A stretch of 64,000 nt of DNA from Halobacteria archaeon HArc-gm2 (GTDB lineage: Archaea > Halobacteriota > Halobacteria > Halobacteriales > Haloarculaceae): positions 310,001 to 374,000 of the forward strand of contig JAOPKE010000001.1 in NCBI GenBank assembly GCA_025517465.1, given 5' to 3'. The position numbers and the translations under genes are program-made. Shown here piece by piece: positions 43,035-51,712 of this stretch. The notes below the pieces were generated by a model, which saw nothing but the letters and a program-made list of their open reading frames with translations, was not told the DNA's origin and ran no database searches. Each line of letters starts with the position of its first letter. Position 1 is the first letter of the stretch.

Positions 43035-43937
43035 ATGAGCACGCAAACAGAACCCGAATCCGAGACAGAGATCGAAGAGTCAGAGGCCGCCGCGACGGAG
43101 ACGGAGTCGGCCGTCGAGTCGCCCGGCGACCGCCGCCGCCGCGAGAAAGGCGAGCGAGCCGTCGAGGAGGAAGCCAAGCGGAAGGAGGCCGAAGAGACGC
43201 TCGACGAGGAGGACACCGTCCAGATCAAGGTGTTCCGCTACGACCCCGAGGTCGAGGGCAAACAGGAGCCCCGCTTCGACGACTTCCACGTCCCCTTCTT
43301 CAAGGGGATGACCGTCCTCGACGCGCTCATCTACGCGCGTGACACCTACGACTCCTCGCTCACGTTCCGCCACTCCTGTCGGCAGGCCGTCTGTGGCTCC
43401 GACGCCCTGTTCATCAACGGCAGCCAGCGGCTCGCCTGCCAGACCCAGATCGCCGACCTCGATTCGGAAACCGTCCGCGTCGAACCGCTCCCTCACCAGG
43501 ACGTCGTCAAGGACCTGGTCGTCGACATGGAGCACTTCTACGACCAGATGGACTCGGTCGAGCCGTACTTCGACGCCGACGAGCTCCCCGACGGTGACGA
43601 GACCCAGCGCCAGACGCCCGAGAACCGGGAGAAGGTCAAGATGTCGACCCGGTGTATCTGGTGTGGCGCCTGCATGTCCTCCTGTAACATCGCCGCGGAC
43701 GACAACCAGTACCTCGGCCCGGCCGCGATCAACATGGCCTACCGCTTCGCCATGGACGAGCGCGAGGGCGAGATCCGCAAGGAGGACCGAATCAAGATCA
43801 TCGAGCAGGAACACGGCGTCTGGCGCTGCCAGACCCAGTTCTCCTGTACCGAGGTCTGCCCGAAAGACATCCCGCTCACCGAGCACATTCAGGAGCTCAA
43901 GCGGGAGGCCGTCAAGTCCAACCTGAAGTTCTGGTAA
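43035..43937 (+). CDS. sdhB: Succinate dehydrogenase iron-sulfur subunit SdhB
   Basis: 300 residues with all three clusters: [2Fe-2S] in CRQAVCGSDALFINGSQRLAC (about 115-135), [4Fe-4S] in CIWCGACMSSCNIA (about 208-221) and [3Fe-4S] in CQTQFSCTEVCPKDIP (about 269-284). A 65-residue Glu/Lys-rich, coiled-coil-like N-terminal extension precedes the ferredoxin domain, longer than in bacteria. It passes electrons from SdhA to quinone. Start 3 bases after sdhD. Confidence 0.96.
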   Translation: MSTQTEPESETEIEESEAAATETESAVESPGDRRRREKGERAVEEEAKRKEAEETLDEEDTVQIKVFRYDPEVEGKQEPRFDDFHVPFFKGMTVLDALIYARDTYDSSLTFRHSCRQAVCGSDALFINGSQRLACQTQIADLDSETVRVEPLPHQDVVKDLVVDMEHFYDQMDSVEPYFDADELPDGDETQRQTPENREKVKMSTRCIWCGACMSSCNIAADDNQYLGPAAINMAYRFAMDEREGEIRKEDRIKIIEQEHGVWRCQTQFSCTEVCPKDIPLTEHIQELKREAVKSNLKFW

Positions 43938-43940
43938 CCA

Positions 43941-45767
43941 ATGTACGAACACGACGTCATCGTGGTCGGCGCGGGCGGCGCCGGCCTCCGTGCGGCGATC
44001 GCAGCTCACGAGGAAGGCGCCGACGTCGCCCTCGTGACGAAGCTCCACCCGGTCCGCAGCCACACGGGCGCGGCCGAGGGTGGTATCAACGCGGCCCTCC
44101 ACGAGGAGGACTCCTGGGAACTCCACGCCTACGACACCATGAAGGGGTCGGACTACCTCGCCGACGCCCCCGCGGTCGACACCTTCGCCCAGGACGCCCC
44201 CGAAGAGGTCATCAACCTCGAACACTGGGGGATGCCCTTCTCCCGCGAGGAGGACGGCACCGTCTCCCAGCGCCCGTTCGGCGGTCTCTCCTTCGCGCGG
44301 ACGACCTACGCCGGCGCCGAGACCGGCCACCACATGCTGCACACGATGTACCAGCAGGTCGTCAAGCGCGGCATCGAGGTGTACGACGAGTGGTACGTCA
44401 CCAACCTCGCCGTCACCGACCACGACGACCCCGAGGACCGCCAGTGCCACGGCGTCGTCGCCTACGAGATCGCCACCGGCGAGATCGAGGGCTTCCGTGC
44501 CAACGACGGCGTCATCCTCGCCACCGGCGGTCCCGGCCAGGCCTTCGACCACACGACCAACGCCATCGCCAACACCGGCGACGGCGCCGCGATGGCCTAC
44601 CGCGCGGGCGTCCCGATGGAGGACATGGAGATGATCCAGTTCCACCCGACGACGCTGCCGAGCACGGGCGTCCTCATCTCCGAGGGGGTCCGCGGCGAGG
44701 GCGGTATCCTCTACAACGACGAGGGCGAGCGCCTGATGTTCGAGTACGGCTACGCCAACAACGCCGGCGAACTCGCCTCGCGCGACGTCGTCGCCCGTGC
44801 AGAGCTGACGGAGGTGAACAACGGGCGCGGCATCGAGGACGAGTACGTCGACCTCGACATGCGCCACCTCGGCGAGGAGCGCATCGTCGACCGCCTGGAG
44901 AACATCCTCCACCTCGCGGAGGACTTCGAGGGCGTCGACGGCCTCGAGGAGCCGATGCCGGTCAAGCCCGGCCAGCACTACGCCATGGGCGGCGTCGAGT
45001 GCGACGAGAACGGCGAGACCTGTATCGACGGCCTCTACGCCGCCGGCGAAACCGCCTGCGTCTCGCTCCACGGCGCGAACCGCCTGGGCGGGAACGCCCT
45101 GCCGGAACTGCTCGTCTTCGGCGCGCGCGCCGGCCACCACGCCGCCGGCAAGGACATGAAGGACGCGGAGATTCAGACCGGGTACTCCGCCAAGAGCGAG
45201 GACGGCGACGTCGAACCGCCGGTCGAACCCGGCGCAGTCGGTGCGAGCGGCGAGGACGCCGCCGCCGACGGGGCCGTGGTTGACGCCGACGAGGTTCTCG
45301 AACACACCATCGAACGCGAGCGCGAGCGCGTCGAGGCCCTGATGGAGGGCGACGGGCTCAACCACGCCGAGGTCCGCTCCGAGGTCCAGAAGTCGATGAC
45401 GGCCACCGTGAACGTCTTCCGCGAGGAAGAGGGGATCAAGGAAGCTCTGCGCGACATTCGCCGCGCGCGCGAACGGTACGAGGACGTCTCCGTCTCCGAC
45501 CCCTCGCGCACGTACAACACCGACCTGATCCACACCATCGAGACGCGTAACGTTCTCGACGTCGCCGAGGCCATCGCCCTGGGCGCGCTCGCCCGACGCG
45601 AGTTCCGCGGCGCCCACTGGCGCGCGGAGTACCAGGAGCGCCGCGACGAGGACTGGATCAAGCACACGATGCTCGCCTGGAACGACGGGACCCCCGAACT
45701 GTACTACAAGCCCGTCCTCCTGGAGAGCCAGTGGAAGGAGTACGAGCCGAAGGAACGCTCCTACTGA
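43941..45767 (+). CDS. sdhA: Succinate dehydrogenase flavoprotein subunit SdhA
   Basis: 608 residues, oxidises succinate. FAD-binding DVIVVGAGGAGLRAAIAAHE (5-24); the covalent-flavin His lies in VRSHTGAAEGGINAALHE; the active-site HPTTLPSTGVLISEGVRGEGGIL and HGANRLGGNALPELLVFG blocks are intact. A Gly/Ala/Glu-rich insert near 415-445 is typical of haloarchaea. Last gene of the operon, followed by a T-rich stretch at about 45782. Confidence 0.96.
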   Translation: MYEHDVIVVGAGGAGLRAAIAAHEEGADVALVTKLHPVRSHTGAAEGGINAALHEEDSWELHAYDTMKGSDYLADAPAVDTFAQDAPEEVINLEHWGMPFSREEDGTVSQRPFGGLSFARTTYAGAETGHHMLHTMYQQVVKRGIEVYDEWYVTNLAVTDHDDPEDRQCHGVVAYEIATGEIEGFRANDGVILATGGPGQAFDHTTNAIANTGDGAAMAYRAGVPMEDMEMIQFHPTTLPSTGVLISEGVRGEGGILYNDEGERLMFEYGYANNAGELASRDVVARAELTEVNNGRGIEDEYVDLDMRHLGEERIVDRLENILHLAEDFEGVDGLEEPMPVKPGQHYAMGGVECDENGETCIDGLYAAGETACVSLHGANRLGGNALPELLVFGARAGHHAAGKDMKDAEIQTGYSAKSEDGDVEPPVEPGAVGASGEDAAADGAVVDADEVLEHTIERERERVEALMEGDGLNHAEVRSEVQKSMTATVNVFREEEGIKEALRDIRRARERYEDVSVSDPSRTYNTDLIHTIETRNVLDVAEAIALGALARREFRGAHWRAEYQERRDEDWIKHTMLAWNDGTPELYYKPVLLESQWKEYEPKERSY

Positions 45768-46147
45768 GCCGTCGTCCTCGACTTTTCTCACCGCTCGCTG
45801 TCGCTTCCCGGAGAGCACTCGCTGGCTCGTCCGTGCTCGCACACTTCCGTTCGCCGACCACCGCTGGCGCTATCGAGTTACGAAAGTAGGAAAGGTGGGT
45901 GGGTGGGTGGGTGGGTGGGGTGGCACCGGGATGGTGCCTATCGAAAAATGATGGCTGCACGATTAAAATCGTTGTGGCCGATTATCGGATATGGTTGAAT
46001 AGATGGAGCGACGGTCCGTTCGAGAACGTAGTCAAGGGCTAGTAGGGGCCAGATATGTGGGCTCCCTCTCTAATTATCATTGGCGATTCTCTGGGGCAGC
46101 GTGCATTCGCACGATCCGCCACGCTGGCGGCCCGGTTCGTGACGCCG
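45768..46147. other. Gene-free region with a GGGT simple repeat
   Basis: No supported gene. At 45894-45922 there is a run of seven GGGT-type units (GGTGGGTGGG...GGGG), able to form a G-quadruplex on the + strand. An AT-rich patch follows (CGATTAAAATCG and neighbours, about 45960-45971). From about 46120 the tRNA-Leu-linked repeats begin. Confidence 0.5.
45894..45922 (+). repeat. GTGG simple sequence repeat, G-quadruplex candidate
   Basis: Perfect tandem TGGG/GTGG units giving at least six G3 tracts separated by single T, ending GGGGTGG. It lies 127 bases after sdhA. Confidence 0.7.
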
Positions 46148-46604
46148 TTCGCAATCGCTGGCGCGATTGCTCACCGGACGAAGACGGTCGGCCTCACTGT
46201 GCTCGGCCGCTGCGACTTCCAGGGTTCGCAATCGCTGGCGCGATTGCTCACCGGCGGCCCCCTCCGGGACAGCACCCTCGAACGAGGGTCTCGCCAGTAC
46301 GTCGTTTGCTTCGGTAGGAATTGTGCGTGGGTGCTGATCCCGGGTAGGGACAACACCTGCATCGTTCTCGGCGGGTGTGCCGCCGTGCGATGCGTGGGAC
46401 CGGATTTGAACTTCCGTCACTTCGCTCCGCTCGTGACGACGTTCGCAATCGCTGGTGCGATTGCTCACCGGCGGACCCCACGGGACAGCGCCCTCGATCC
46501 GCAGTCTCGCCAGTGCGTAGTTTGCTTCGGTAGGAATTGTGCGTGGGTGCTGATCCCTGGTAGGGAGAGCACCTGCATCATTCGGCGGGTGTGCCGCCGT
46601 GCGA
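46148..46604. repeat. Tandem repeat array derived from tRNA-Leu fragments
   Basis: Two related units (about 46225-46411 and 46442-46626, offset 214-217 bases). Each has a hairpin GCAATCGCTGG(C/T)GCGATTGC (46228, 46445; a third at 46151), then a piece resembling the tRNA-Leu variable arm and anticodon stem, then TTTGCTTCGGTAGGAATTGT, then the tRNA 3' end TGCGTGGGACCGGATTTGAA. The last such 3' end belongs to the intact tRNA at 46605-46689; the other (46391) is a fragment. No credible ORF. Confidence 0.7.
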
Positions 46605-46689
<85 letters not shown>

Positions 46690-46825
46690 TCGCTGTCTCT
46701 TGCTCTGCGTATGCTGGTATCCGACGGTTGGATAAAAGCGCTTTCGTTTGCGTGTCCGGACGGCACTCGTTCGCACCCGCTCGTGAAGCGCGTGTTTCAA
46801 ATAGACACGGGACCCAAAGCGGCCC

Positions 46826-47362
46826 ATGGCCAAGTACTCCACCGGTAGTGGCGGTGGGAGCGAGAGCGACAGTTGCGAGCTCTGCGGCGCGGACGGCGTC
46901 GATCTCCAGACGGGGACCGTCGCCGGCGCGACCCTGCAGCTCTGTTCGGACTGCGTCACGCACGGCGACGACGCCCAGTCGCGCCGTTCGGGCGGCGGAA
47001 GCGGCGGACAGTCCGGTGGCGGACAGCCCGGTAGCGGGAGCGAGTCAGACCGCCGCCGGCGCGCCGCACGCAACGCCGCGCGGATGCGCGACGCCCAGCA
47101 GGCCGACAGCTCCCACTGGGAGGACGGCGCCGACTACGACGACGACCAGCTCCCGTACCTCGTCAGGGACTACGGCGAGCGCGTGACCGAGGCGCGCCAG
47201 GACGCGGGCCTCCAGACCCAGGAGCTGGCAGCGGAGATCGACGTCGACGAGTCCGACCTGCTCGCCGTCGAACAGGGTCGCGCGACCAAGGCCGGCGTCG
47301 GCGGGTCGGTCATCGGCGCGCTCGAGAAGCGCCTCGACGTCCAGCTCGCCGAAGATACCTGA
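46826..47362 (+). CDS. Multiprotein bridging factor 1-type HTH regulator
   Basis: 178 residues. N-terminal zinc ribbon CELCGADGVDL...LQLCSDC (about 17-43), a Ser/Gly/Arg-rich linker (about 50-85), and a Cro/C1-type helix-turn-helix at about 113-165 (VTEARQDAGLQTQELAAEIDVDESDLLAVEQGR). This is the archaeal MBF1 layout, a coactivator linked to translation and stress. ATG at 46826 with a shared AT-rich promoter region opposite tRNA-Leu. The TGA stop is immediately followed by the 80-base inverted-repeat element. Confidence 0.9.
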   Translation: MAKYSTGSGGGSESDSCELCGADGVDLQTGTVAGATLQLCSDCVTHGDDAQSRRSGGGSGGQSGGGQPGSGSESDRRRRAARNAARMRDAQQADSSHWEDGADYDDDQLPYLVRDYGERVTEARQDAGLQTQELAAEIDVDESDLLAVEQGRATKAGVGGSVIGALEKRLDVQLAEDT

Positions 47363-47442
47363 TAGTGTCGGTTGTAACTTTTCACCGGCATTCGACGTGA
47401 CCGGCCCCGTCGAACGGCGGTACGGGCTTACAACCGACACTA
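47363..47442 (-). repeat. 80-bp MITE-like element, copy A, with perfect 15-bp terminal inverted repeats
   Basis: Left end TAGTGTCGGTTGTAA, right end TTACAACCGACACTA. It starts right after the TGA of the MBF1 gene. Its inverse aligns gap-free with 42060-42139. No ORF; no obvious target-site duplication. Confidence 0.75.
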
Positions 47443-47488
47443 TGCTACCGGGGCACACACCTTTTGCGGAGGCCGTCGTAGACCGGCT

Positions 47489-48619
47489 ATGGATCTGTCG
47501 CCCGAACAGGCGGCGATACGCGAGACCGTCCGCGACGTCGCCGTCGAGGAGATTCGCCCGACGGCTGCCGAGTGCGACCGCGAGGAGCGATTCCCCGAGG
47601 ACGTCTGGGACGCGCTCGCGGACCTCGACCTGACCGGCCTGACGGTGCCCGAGGCCTACGGCGGGTTCGACGCCGACCGGCGGACGTACGCGCTCGTCAA
47701 CGAGGAAGTCGCCTACGGCTCGCTAGCCGTCGCGACGGCGCTGTCTGTCCACAGCCTGGCCACCTCCTGCATCGCCGAATTCGGCGACGAGAACCTGCGC
47801 GAGGAGTGGCTCCCGGAGATGGTCGACGGCCGCCCGGTCGGTGCGTTCGCGCTCTCCGAACCCGGTGCGGGGTCGAACCCGCGGGAGATGAGCACCGTCG
47901 CGCGACGCGACGGGGACGAGTACGTCCTCGACGGCGAGAAGCAGTGGATCACCAACGGGGAGCGTTCGGGCGTGCTGGTCGTCTTCGCCAGGACGGACTC
48001 CGACGACCCCGATTCGATAACGCAGTTTCTCGTCCCGAAGGAGACCGACGGACTCTCGGTGGGCGAGCCGGAGGACAAACTCGGCCTGCGCGCGAGTGAC
48101 ACGACGAGCCTGACCTTCGACGGCGTCCGGATTCCCGAACGCTACCGGCTGACCGACGAGGGCGAGGGGCTGGCCGCGGCGCTCTCCATCCTCACGGGCG
48201 GCCGCGTCGGCATCGCTGCGCAGTCCGTCGGGCTCTCGCAGGCGGCCCTGGACGAGGCTGCGGAGTACGCACAGGAGCGCGAGCAGTTCGACGGACCGAT
48301 CGCCGATATCCAGTCTATTCGGCACAAACTCGCCGATATGTGGACGACGATTCGTGCCGCGAGGCTGCTCACCTGGGACGCCGCACGGGCGATGGACGCC
48401 GGAGAGAACGCCCGTGCCGTCGCGAGTATGGCGAAGGTCTTCGCGACGGAGGGCGCGATGGACGTCACCAACGAGGCCGTCCAGATCCACGGGGGGTACG
48501 GCTACGTCTCCGAGTTCCCCGTCGAGCGGTTCTACCGCGACGCGAAGGTGACGACCATCTACGAGGGAACCACGCAGATCCAGAAGAACGTGATCGCCAG
48601 GGAGGTACTGGGCGGCTGA
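47489..48619 (+). CDS. Acyl-CoA dehydrogenase
   Basis: 376 residues, second acyl-CoA dehydrogenase of the window. FALSEPGAGSNPREM, WITNGERSGVLVVFA and the C-terminal VQIHGGYGYVSEFPVERFYRDAKVTTIYEGTTQIQKNVIAREVLG are all present, with the catalytic Glu in YEGTTQ. ATG at 47489, about 46 bases after the inverted-repeat element. It differs clearly from the copy at 36902, so is not a recent duplicate. Substrate chain length not decidable. Confidence 0.93.
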   Translation: MDLSPEQAAIRETVRDVAVEEIRPTAAECDREERFPEDVWDALADLDLTGLTVPEAYGGFDADRRTYALVNEEVAYGSLAVATALSVHSLATSCIAEFGDENLREEWLPEMVDGRPVGAFALSEPGAGSNPREMSTVARRDGDEYVLDGEKQWITNGERSGVLVVFARTDSDDPDSITQFLVPKETDGLSVGEPEDKLGLRASDTTSLTFDGVRIPERYRLTDEGEGLAAALSILTGGRVGIAAQSVGLSQAALDEAAEYAQEREQFDGPIADIQSIRHKLADMWTTIRAARLLTWDAARAMDAGENARAVASMAKVFATEGAMDVTNEAVQIHGGYGYVSEFPVERFYRDAKVTTIYEGTTQIQKNVIAREVLGG

Positions 48620-48705
48620 GCGGTCGACGCGGCTCCGCGGGTCGTGCGAGGGGAGACGCTGCGCTGACCGACGCTCATTTGACGTATCGTCGCATAGATG
48701 CTCGC

Positions 48706-49239
48706 GTGACAGCAGCCGACTACGACGCCGTCGTCTACGACCTGGACGGGACGCTCGTGCGCCTCGACGTCGACTGGGACGCGGTGGCCCGGGACGTCGA
48801 CGCGGCGCTGGCCGACCACGATATCGACACCGACGGGCACGACCTCTGGGACGTGCTCGAACGCTCCGTCGAGACCGGTCACCGTGACATCGTCGAGGAG
48901 GCCATCGCGGCCCACGAACGCGACGGCGCGGAGACGGCGTCGATACTGGCGCTCGCCGAGGACCTGCCCCACGAGGTGCCCGTCGGCGTCGTCTCACTCA
49001 ACTGCGAGGACGCCTGCCGGCGCGCGCTCGACGTCCACGACCTGGCCGACCACGTCGACGTGGTGGTCGGTCGCGACACCGTCGGGACGTTCAAGCCCGA
49101 CCCCGAACCGCTGCTGGCCGCGATCGAGGAACTCAGCGCCGACCCCTCGCGAGCGCTGTTCGTCGGCGACTCGGAGAGCGACAGGACGACGGCGGAGCGG
49201 GCCGGGACGGACTTCCAGTGGGTCCGGGACCGGGTGTAA
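48706..49239 (+). CDS. HAD-superfamily hydrolase
   Basis: 177 residues. HAD motif I YDLDGTL (about 9-15), motif II VVSLN, motif III Lys in GTFKPDPEPL, and motif IV GDSESDRTTAERAG. The layout fits phosphoglycolate-phosphatase-like enzymes with a short helical cap. No ATG fits; GTG at 48706 (VTAADYDAVVYDLDGT) is the best start. It probably hydrolyses a small phosphate ester; substrate unknown. Confidence 0.85.
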   Translation: MTAADYDAVVYDLDGTLVRLDVDWDAVARDVDAALADHDIDTDGHDLWDVLERSVETGHRDIVEEAIAAHERDGAETASILALAEDLPHEVPVGVVSLNCEDACRRALDVHDLADHVDVVVGRDTVGTFKPDPEPLLAAIEELSADPSRALFVGDSESDRTTAERAGTDFQWVRDRV

Positions 49240-49276
49240 CGGTCCGACTCCGAGAACGGCGTGGCGGACAGCCGGG

Positions 49277-49510
49277 TCAGTCGTGGTACTTCTTCGCGTA
49301 GCCGAAGGCGCTTATCGCTGTCAGGAACCAGACGACGCCACCGACGCGGATGGCGAACTCGGCGCGGGCCCCCCAGGTCGGCAACTCCGTTCCGAGCGAG
49401 AGCACGGCGACCAGCGGCGCACCGACCAGTATCGTCACGACGAACGTGACCTGCATCACCCACCCGAAGTCGACGCCCTCGGGGTCGGTCCGCTCTACCT
49501 GCTCGGGCAT
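49277..49510 (-). CDS. Small two-span membrane protein (DUF5822-like)
   Basis: 77 residues. Two hydrophobic segments (about 18-42 and 52-70) with the conserved-looking GWVMQVTFVVTILVGAPLVAVLSLG and PTWGARAEFAIRVGGVVWFLTA. I recall a haloarchaeal family like this (DUF5822); no function is known. Convergent with the HAD gene. Confidence 0.7.
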   Translation of the reverse strand: MPEQVERTDPEGVDFGWVMQVTFVVTILVGAPLVAVLSLGTELPTWGARAEFAIRVGGVVWFLTAISAFGYAKKYHD

Positions 49511-49620
49511 ACCGCCACTCTCGCCGTTCGCGCGGTAATCAGTTACGGATGGCGGCGGAGCGGCCCGTCCGCCACGCTTCCATGACAGTGTTTAACCAGT
49601 CGCCCGCCCGAGACGGGGGT

Positions 49621-50427
49621 ATGCGGGCCAAAGACATCCGGGCAAAGGCCGGCGAGGAGCCGGTGACGATGCTCACAGCCTACGACGCGCCCACCGCGAG
49701 AATCGTGGACGAGGCCGGGACGGACGTCGTCCTGGTCGGCGACTCGATGGGGAACCTCCGCCTGGGCCACGACTCGACGCTGCCGGTCACCGTCGACGAG
49801 ATGGCCAGCGCGACCGCTGCGGTCGCCCGAGTCGTGGAGGACGCCTTCGTCCTGGCGGACATGCCCTTCCTCTCGTTCGGCGCGGACGAGGCCACCGCCA
49901 TCGAGAACTGCGGCCGGATGGTCAAGGAGGCCGGTGCGGACGGCGTGAAGCTGGAGTGTGGCCCTCACACGGTCGATCTGACGCGGAAGCTGACGCAACT
50001 CGGAATTCCCGTCCAGGCCCACCTCGGCCTGACGCCCCAGCACGAGAACGAGACCGGTCTCTTCCGGCAGGGGACGGACGAGGAGACCGCCCAGGAGATC
50101 GTCGACCTCGCGCGCGAGCACGAGGACGCGGGCGCGTTCTCGCTCGTCCTCGAACACGTCCCGGCCAACCTCGGCGCCGCCGTGACGGAAGCCATCGACA
50201 TCCCGACCATCGGTATCGGCGCGGGACCGGACTGCGACGGACAGGTGCTGACCGTGGACGAGGTGATCGGACTCACAGAAGGCGCCGCGCCGTTCTCGAA
50301 ACAGTTCGGCGACGTCCGCGGCGAGATGGAACGCGCCGTCGACGGTTACCTCGACGCCGTCGAAAGCGGGGAGTTTCCCGCCGAGGAGCACAGCTACGTC
50401 GAAGACGAACTAGACGATATCTACTGA
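49621..50427 (+). CDS. panB: 3-methyl-2-oxobutanoate hydroxymethyltransferase PanB
   Basis: 268 residues. Makes ketopantoate for pantothenate/CoA using methylene-THF. The metal-binding VLVGDSMGNLRLGHDST, VKLECG and IPVQAHLGLTPQ blocks, and PTIGIGAGPDCDGQVL, are diagnostic. ATG at 49621 (MRAKDIRAKAGEEPVTMLTAYD) fits the family start. Stands alone; a 106-base inverted-repeat element follows its TGA directly. Confidence 0.95.
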   Translation: MRAKDIRAKAGEEPVTMLTAYDAPTARIVDEAGTDVVLVGDSMGNLRLGHDSTLPVTVDEMASATAAVARVVEDAFVLADMPFLSFGADEATAIENCGRMVKEAGADGVKLECGPHTVDLTRKLTQLGIPVQAHLGLTPQHENETGLFRQGTDEETAQEIVDLAREHEDAGAFSLVLEHVPANLGAAVTEAIDIPTIGIGAGPDCDGQVLTVDEVIGLTEGAAPFSKQFGDVRGEMERAVDGYLDAVESGEFPAEEHSYVEDELDDIY

Positions 50428-50533
50428 TAGGGACCGTTGTAATTCGGTTACGGTCAGTGTACTGTTGTCGGGGCCTGTCCGTCTGAGACGTTTCTCTTTC
50501 GTGGGTATGCTGGCGATAGTTACAACGGTCCCT
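50428..50533. repeat. 106-bp inverted-repeat element C
   Basis: TAGGGACCGTTGTAA at the left directly follows the panB TGA; TTACAACGGTCCCT at the right (14-base match) encodes the last codons and stop of the convergent hydrolase gene. Ends resemble elements A and B, but the interior differs. Confidence 0.65.
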
Positions 50534-51311
50534 CTGATTCGAGAAACGCGGCGACCCTCTCGGTGAACGTCTCGGGCTGCTCTACCATCGCCAGGTGAGC
50601 CGCGTCTGGGACGGTCTCGAACTGCCCGTTCCACACGTTATCGGCCAGATATTCGTGGTACTCCGGCGGGGTTAGCTGGTCGTACTCACCGCAGACGGCG
50701 AGCGTCGGGACGCCGATTTCGTCCAGTCTGTCGCGGACGTCGAACGCGTGGCACGTCAGGAAGTCGCGACGAGTAATCCGCTGACCGACGTCGCGCATTT
50801 CGGCCTTCGACCGCTCCACGGTCTCCGCGTCCGCGTCGTGAAACAATCTGTCGTCCCGGTGGAGGAAGTCGACGGCTCCCTCGAAGTCCGTTGCGAGCAA
50901 CTCCCGGAGATGCTCGTGGACGGCGAGCCTGGCGCCCGTTCCAGCGAGAACGAGCGCCGACGGGGAAACCGCGTCGTCGAGGACGGCCTGGAGGACGACT
51001 GCGCCGCCCAGCGAGTTCCCGACGAGGACGTCGGCGTCGGTCTCTCTGGCGACCGCCGTGACGTCCGCCACGTACGCTGTGAGCGTCTCCTTGCCGGGGT
51101 CGGTGTCGACGTCCACACTTGCGCCGTGGCCGCTCAGGTCGACTGCAACGGCCGGGTGGCGAGGTCCGCCGGGGCCGTACTGGTGTGCCCACGCGCGATG
51201 CGTCGCGCCGCTCCCGTGGACGTAGAGGATCGAAGCGTCACCGGCGGATTCGCCGGCGCCGCTCGTCCGGCGAAATGCCGTGGTCCGACCGTCGTGGGCG
51301 ACGGTGTCCAT
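50520..51311 (-). CDS. Alpha/beta hydrolase
   Basis: 263 residues. Oxyanion HGSGATHRAW (about 32-41), nucleophile elbow GNSLGGA (Ser near 99), acid Asp in CGEYDQLTPP (near 213) and His in DAAHLAMVEQP (near 240). The compact form with a small helical cap fits esterases and related lyases. ATG 51311. The last codons (Gly-Pro-Leu-stop) lie within the right inverted repeat of element C, so the present C-terminus may result from that element. Confidence 0.85.
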   Translation of the reverse strand: MDTVAHDGRTTAFRRTSGAGESAGDASILYVHGSGATHRAWAHQYGPGGPRHPAVAVDLSGHGASVDVDTDPGKETLTAYVADVTAVARETDADVLVGNSLGGAVVLQAVLDDAVSPSALVLAGTGARLAVHEHLRELLATDFEGAVDFLHRDDRLFHDADAETVERSKAEMRDVGQRITRRDFLTCHAFDVRDRLDEIGVPTLAVCGEYDQLTPPEYHEYLADNVWNGQFETVPDAAHLAMVEQPETFTERVAAFLESEGPL

Positions 51312-51427
51312 ACCTGTCGTTCGAAAGCAGTACTGATAAGCGCCGGGCGGCCGAACGGTTCGGTGTGAACCGCTTTCAGTCACTTCTTCTCTGATGCCGC
51401 CAACGGGGGACCTATCTGGGCGATAAG

Positions 51428-51435
51428 TTTATATA
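51428..51435 (+). promoter_or_regulatory. TATA box of the Hsp20-like/cdc48 operon
   Basis: TTTATATA, about 29 bases before ATG 51461, a strong match for a leaderless haloarchaeal promoter. Confidence 0.7.
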
Positions 51436-51460
51436 CTTTCGACGTTTACTATTGGTTAGT

Positions 51461-51712
51461 ATGAATGGAAACCAGCAGCTCGACGACGACGCGCCGGTGC
51501 GCCGATTCGAGTACGACGACGGCACGAGAGTACTCGCGGCAGACCTGGGCGTCGCCGGCGACGCGTCCGTCGACGTCGTCGACGAGACGGCCATCGTCGT
51601 CTCCGGATCCGACCAGTACGACCTGGCGCTCCCTGCAGGCGACGCGCAAGCGTTTATCAAAAACGGGGTCCTCACTGTCGAAGTGACGAGCGACTCCGAG
51701 GAGGCCCACTAA
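51461..51712 (+). CDS. Small Hsp20-like protein (DUF7127-like) upstream of CDC48
   Basis: 83 residues. An acidic lead then a short beta-sandwich-like region: [43 protein letters not shown], and [12 protein letters not shown], the last matching the strand motif (NGVLTVxV) of alpha-crystallin/Hsp20 domains. It is shorter than a full Hsp20. The stop overlaps the cdc48 ATG by one base (TAATG), so the two are translationally coupled; a substrate-adaptor role for the unfoldase is an inference. Confidence 0.78.
   Translation: MNGNQQLDDDAPVRRFEYDDGTRVLAADLGVAGDASVDVVDETAIVVSGSDQYDLALPAGDAQAFIKNGVLTVEVTSDSEEAH

Noticed and set aside
43080-45842. 920-codon - strand frame opposite sdhB and sdhA
   Set aside because: Antisense shadow; sdhB and sdhA are complete with every cofactor motif.
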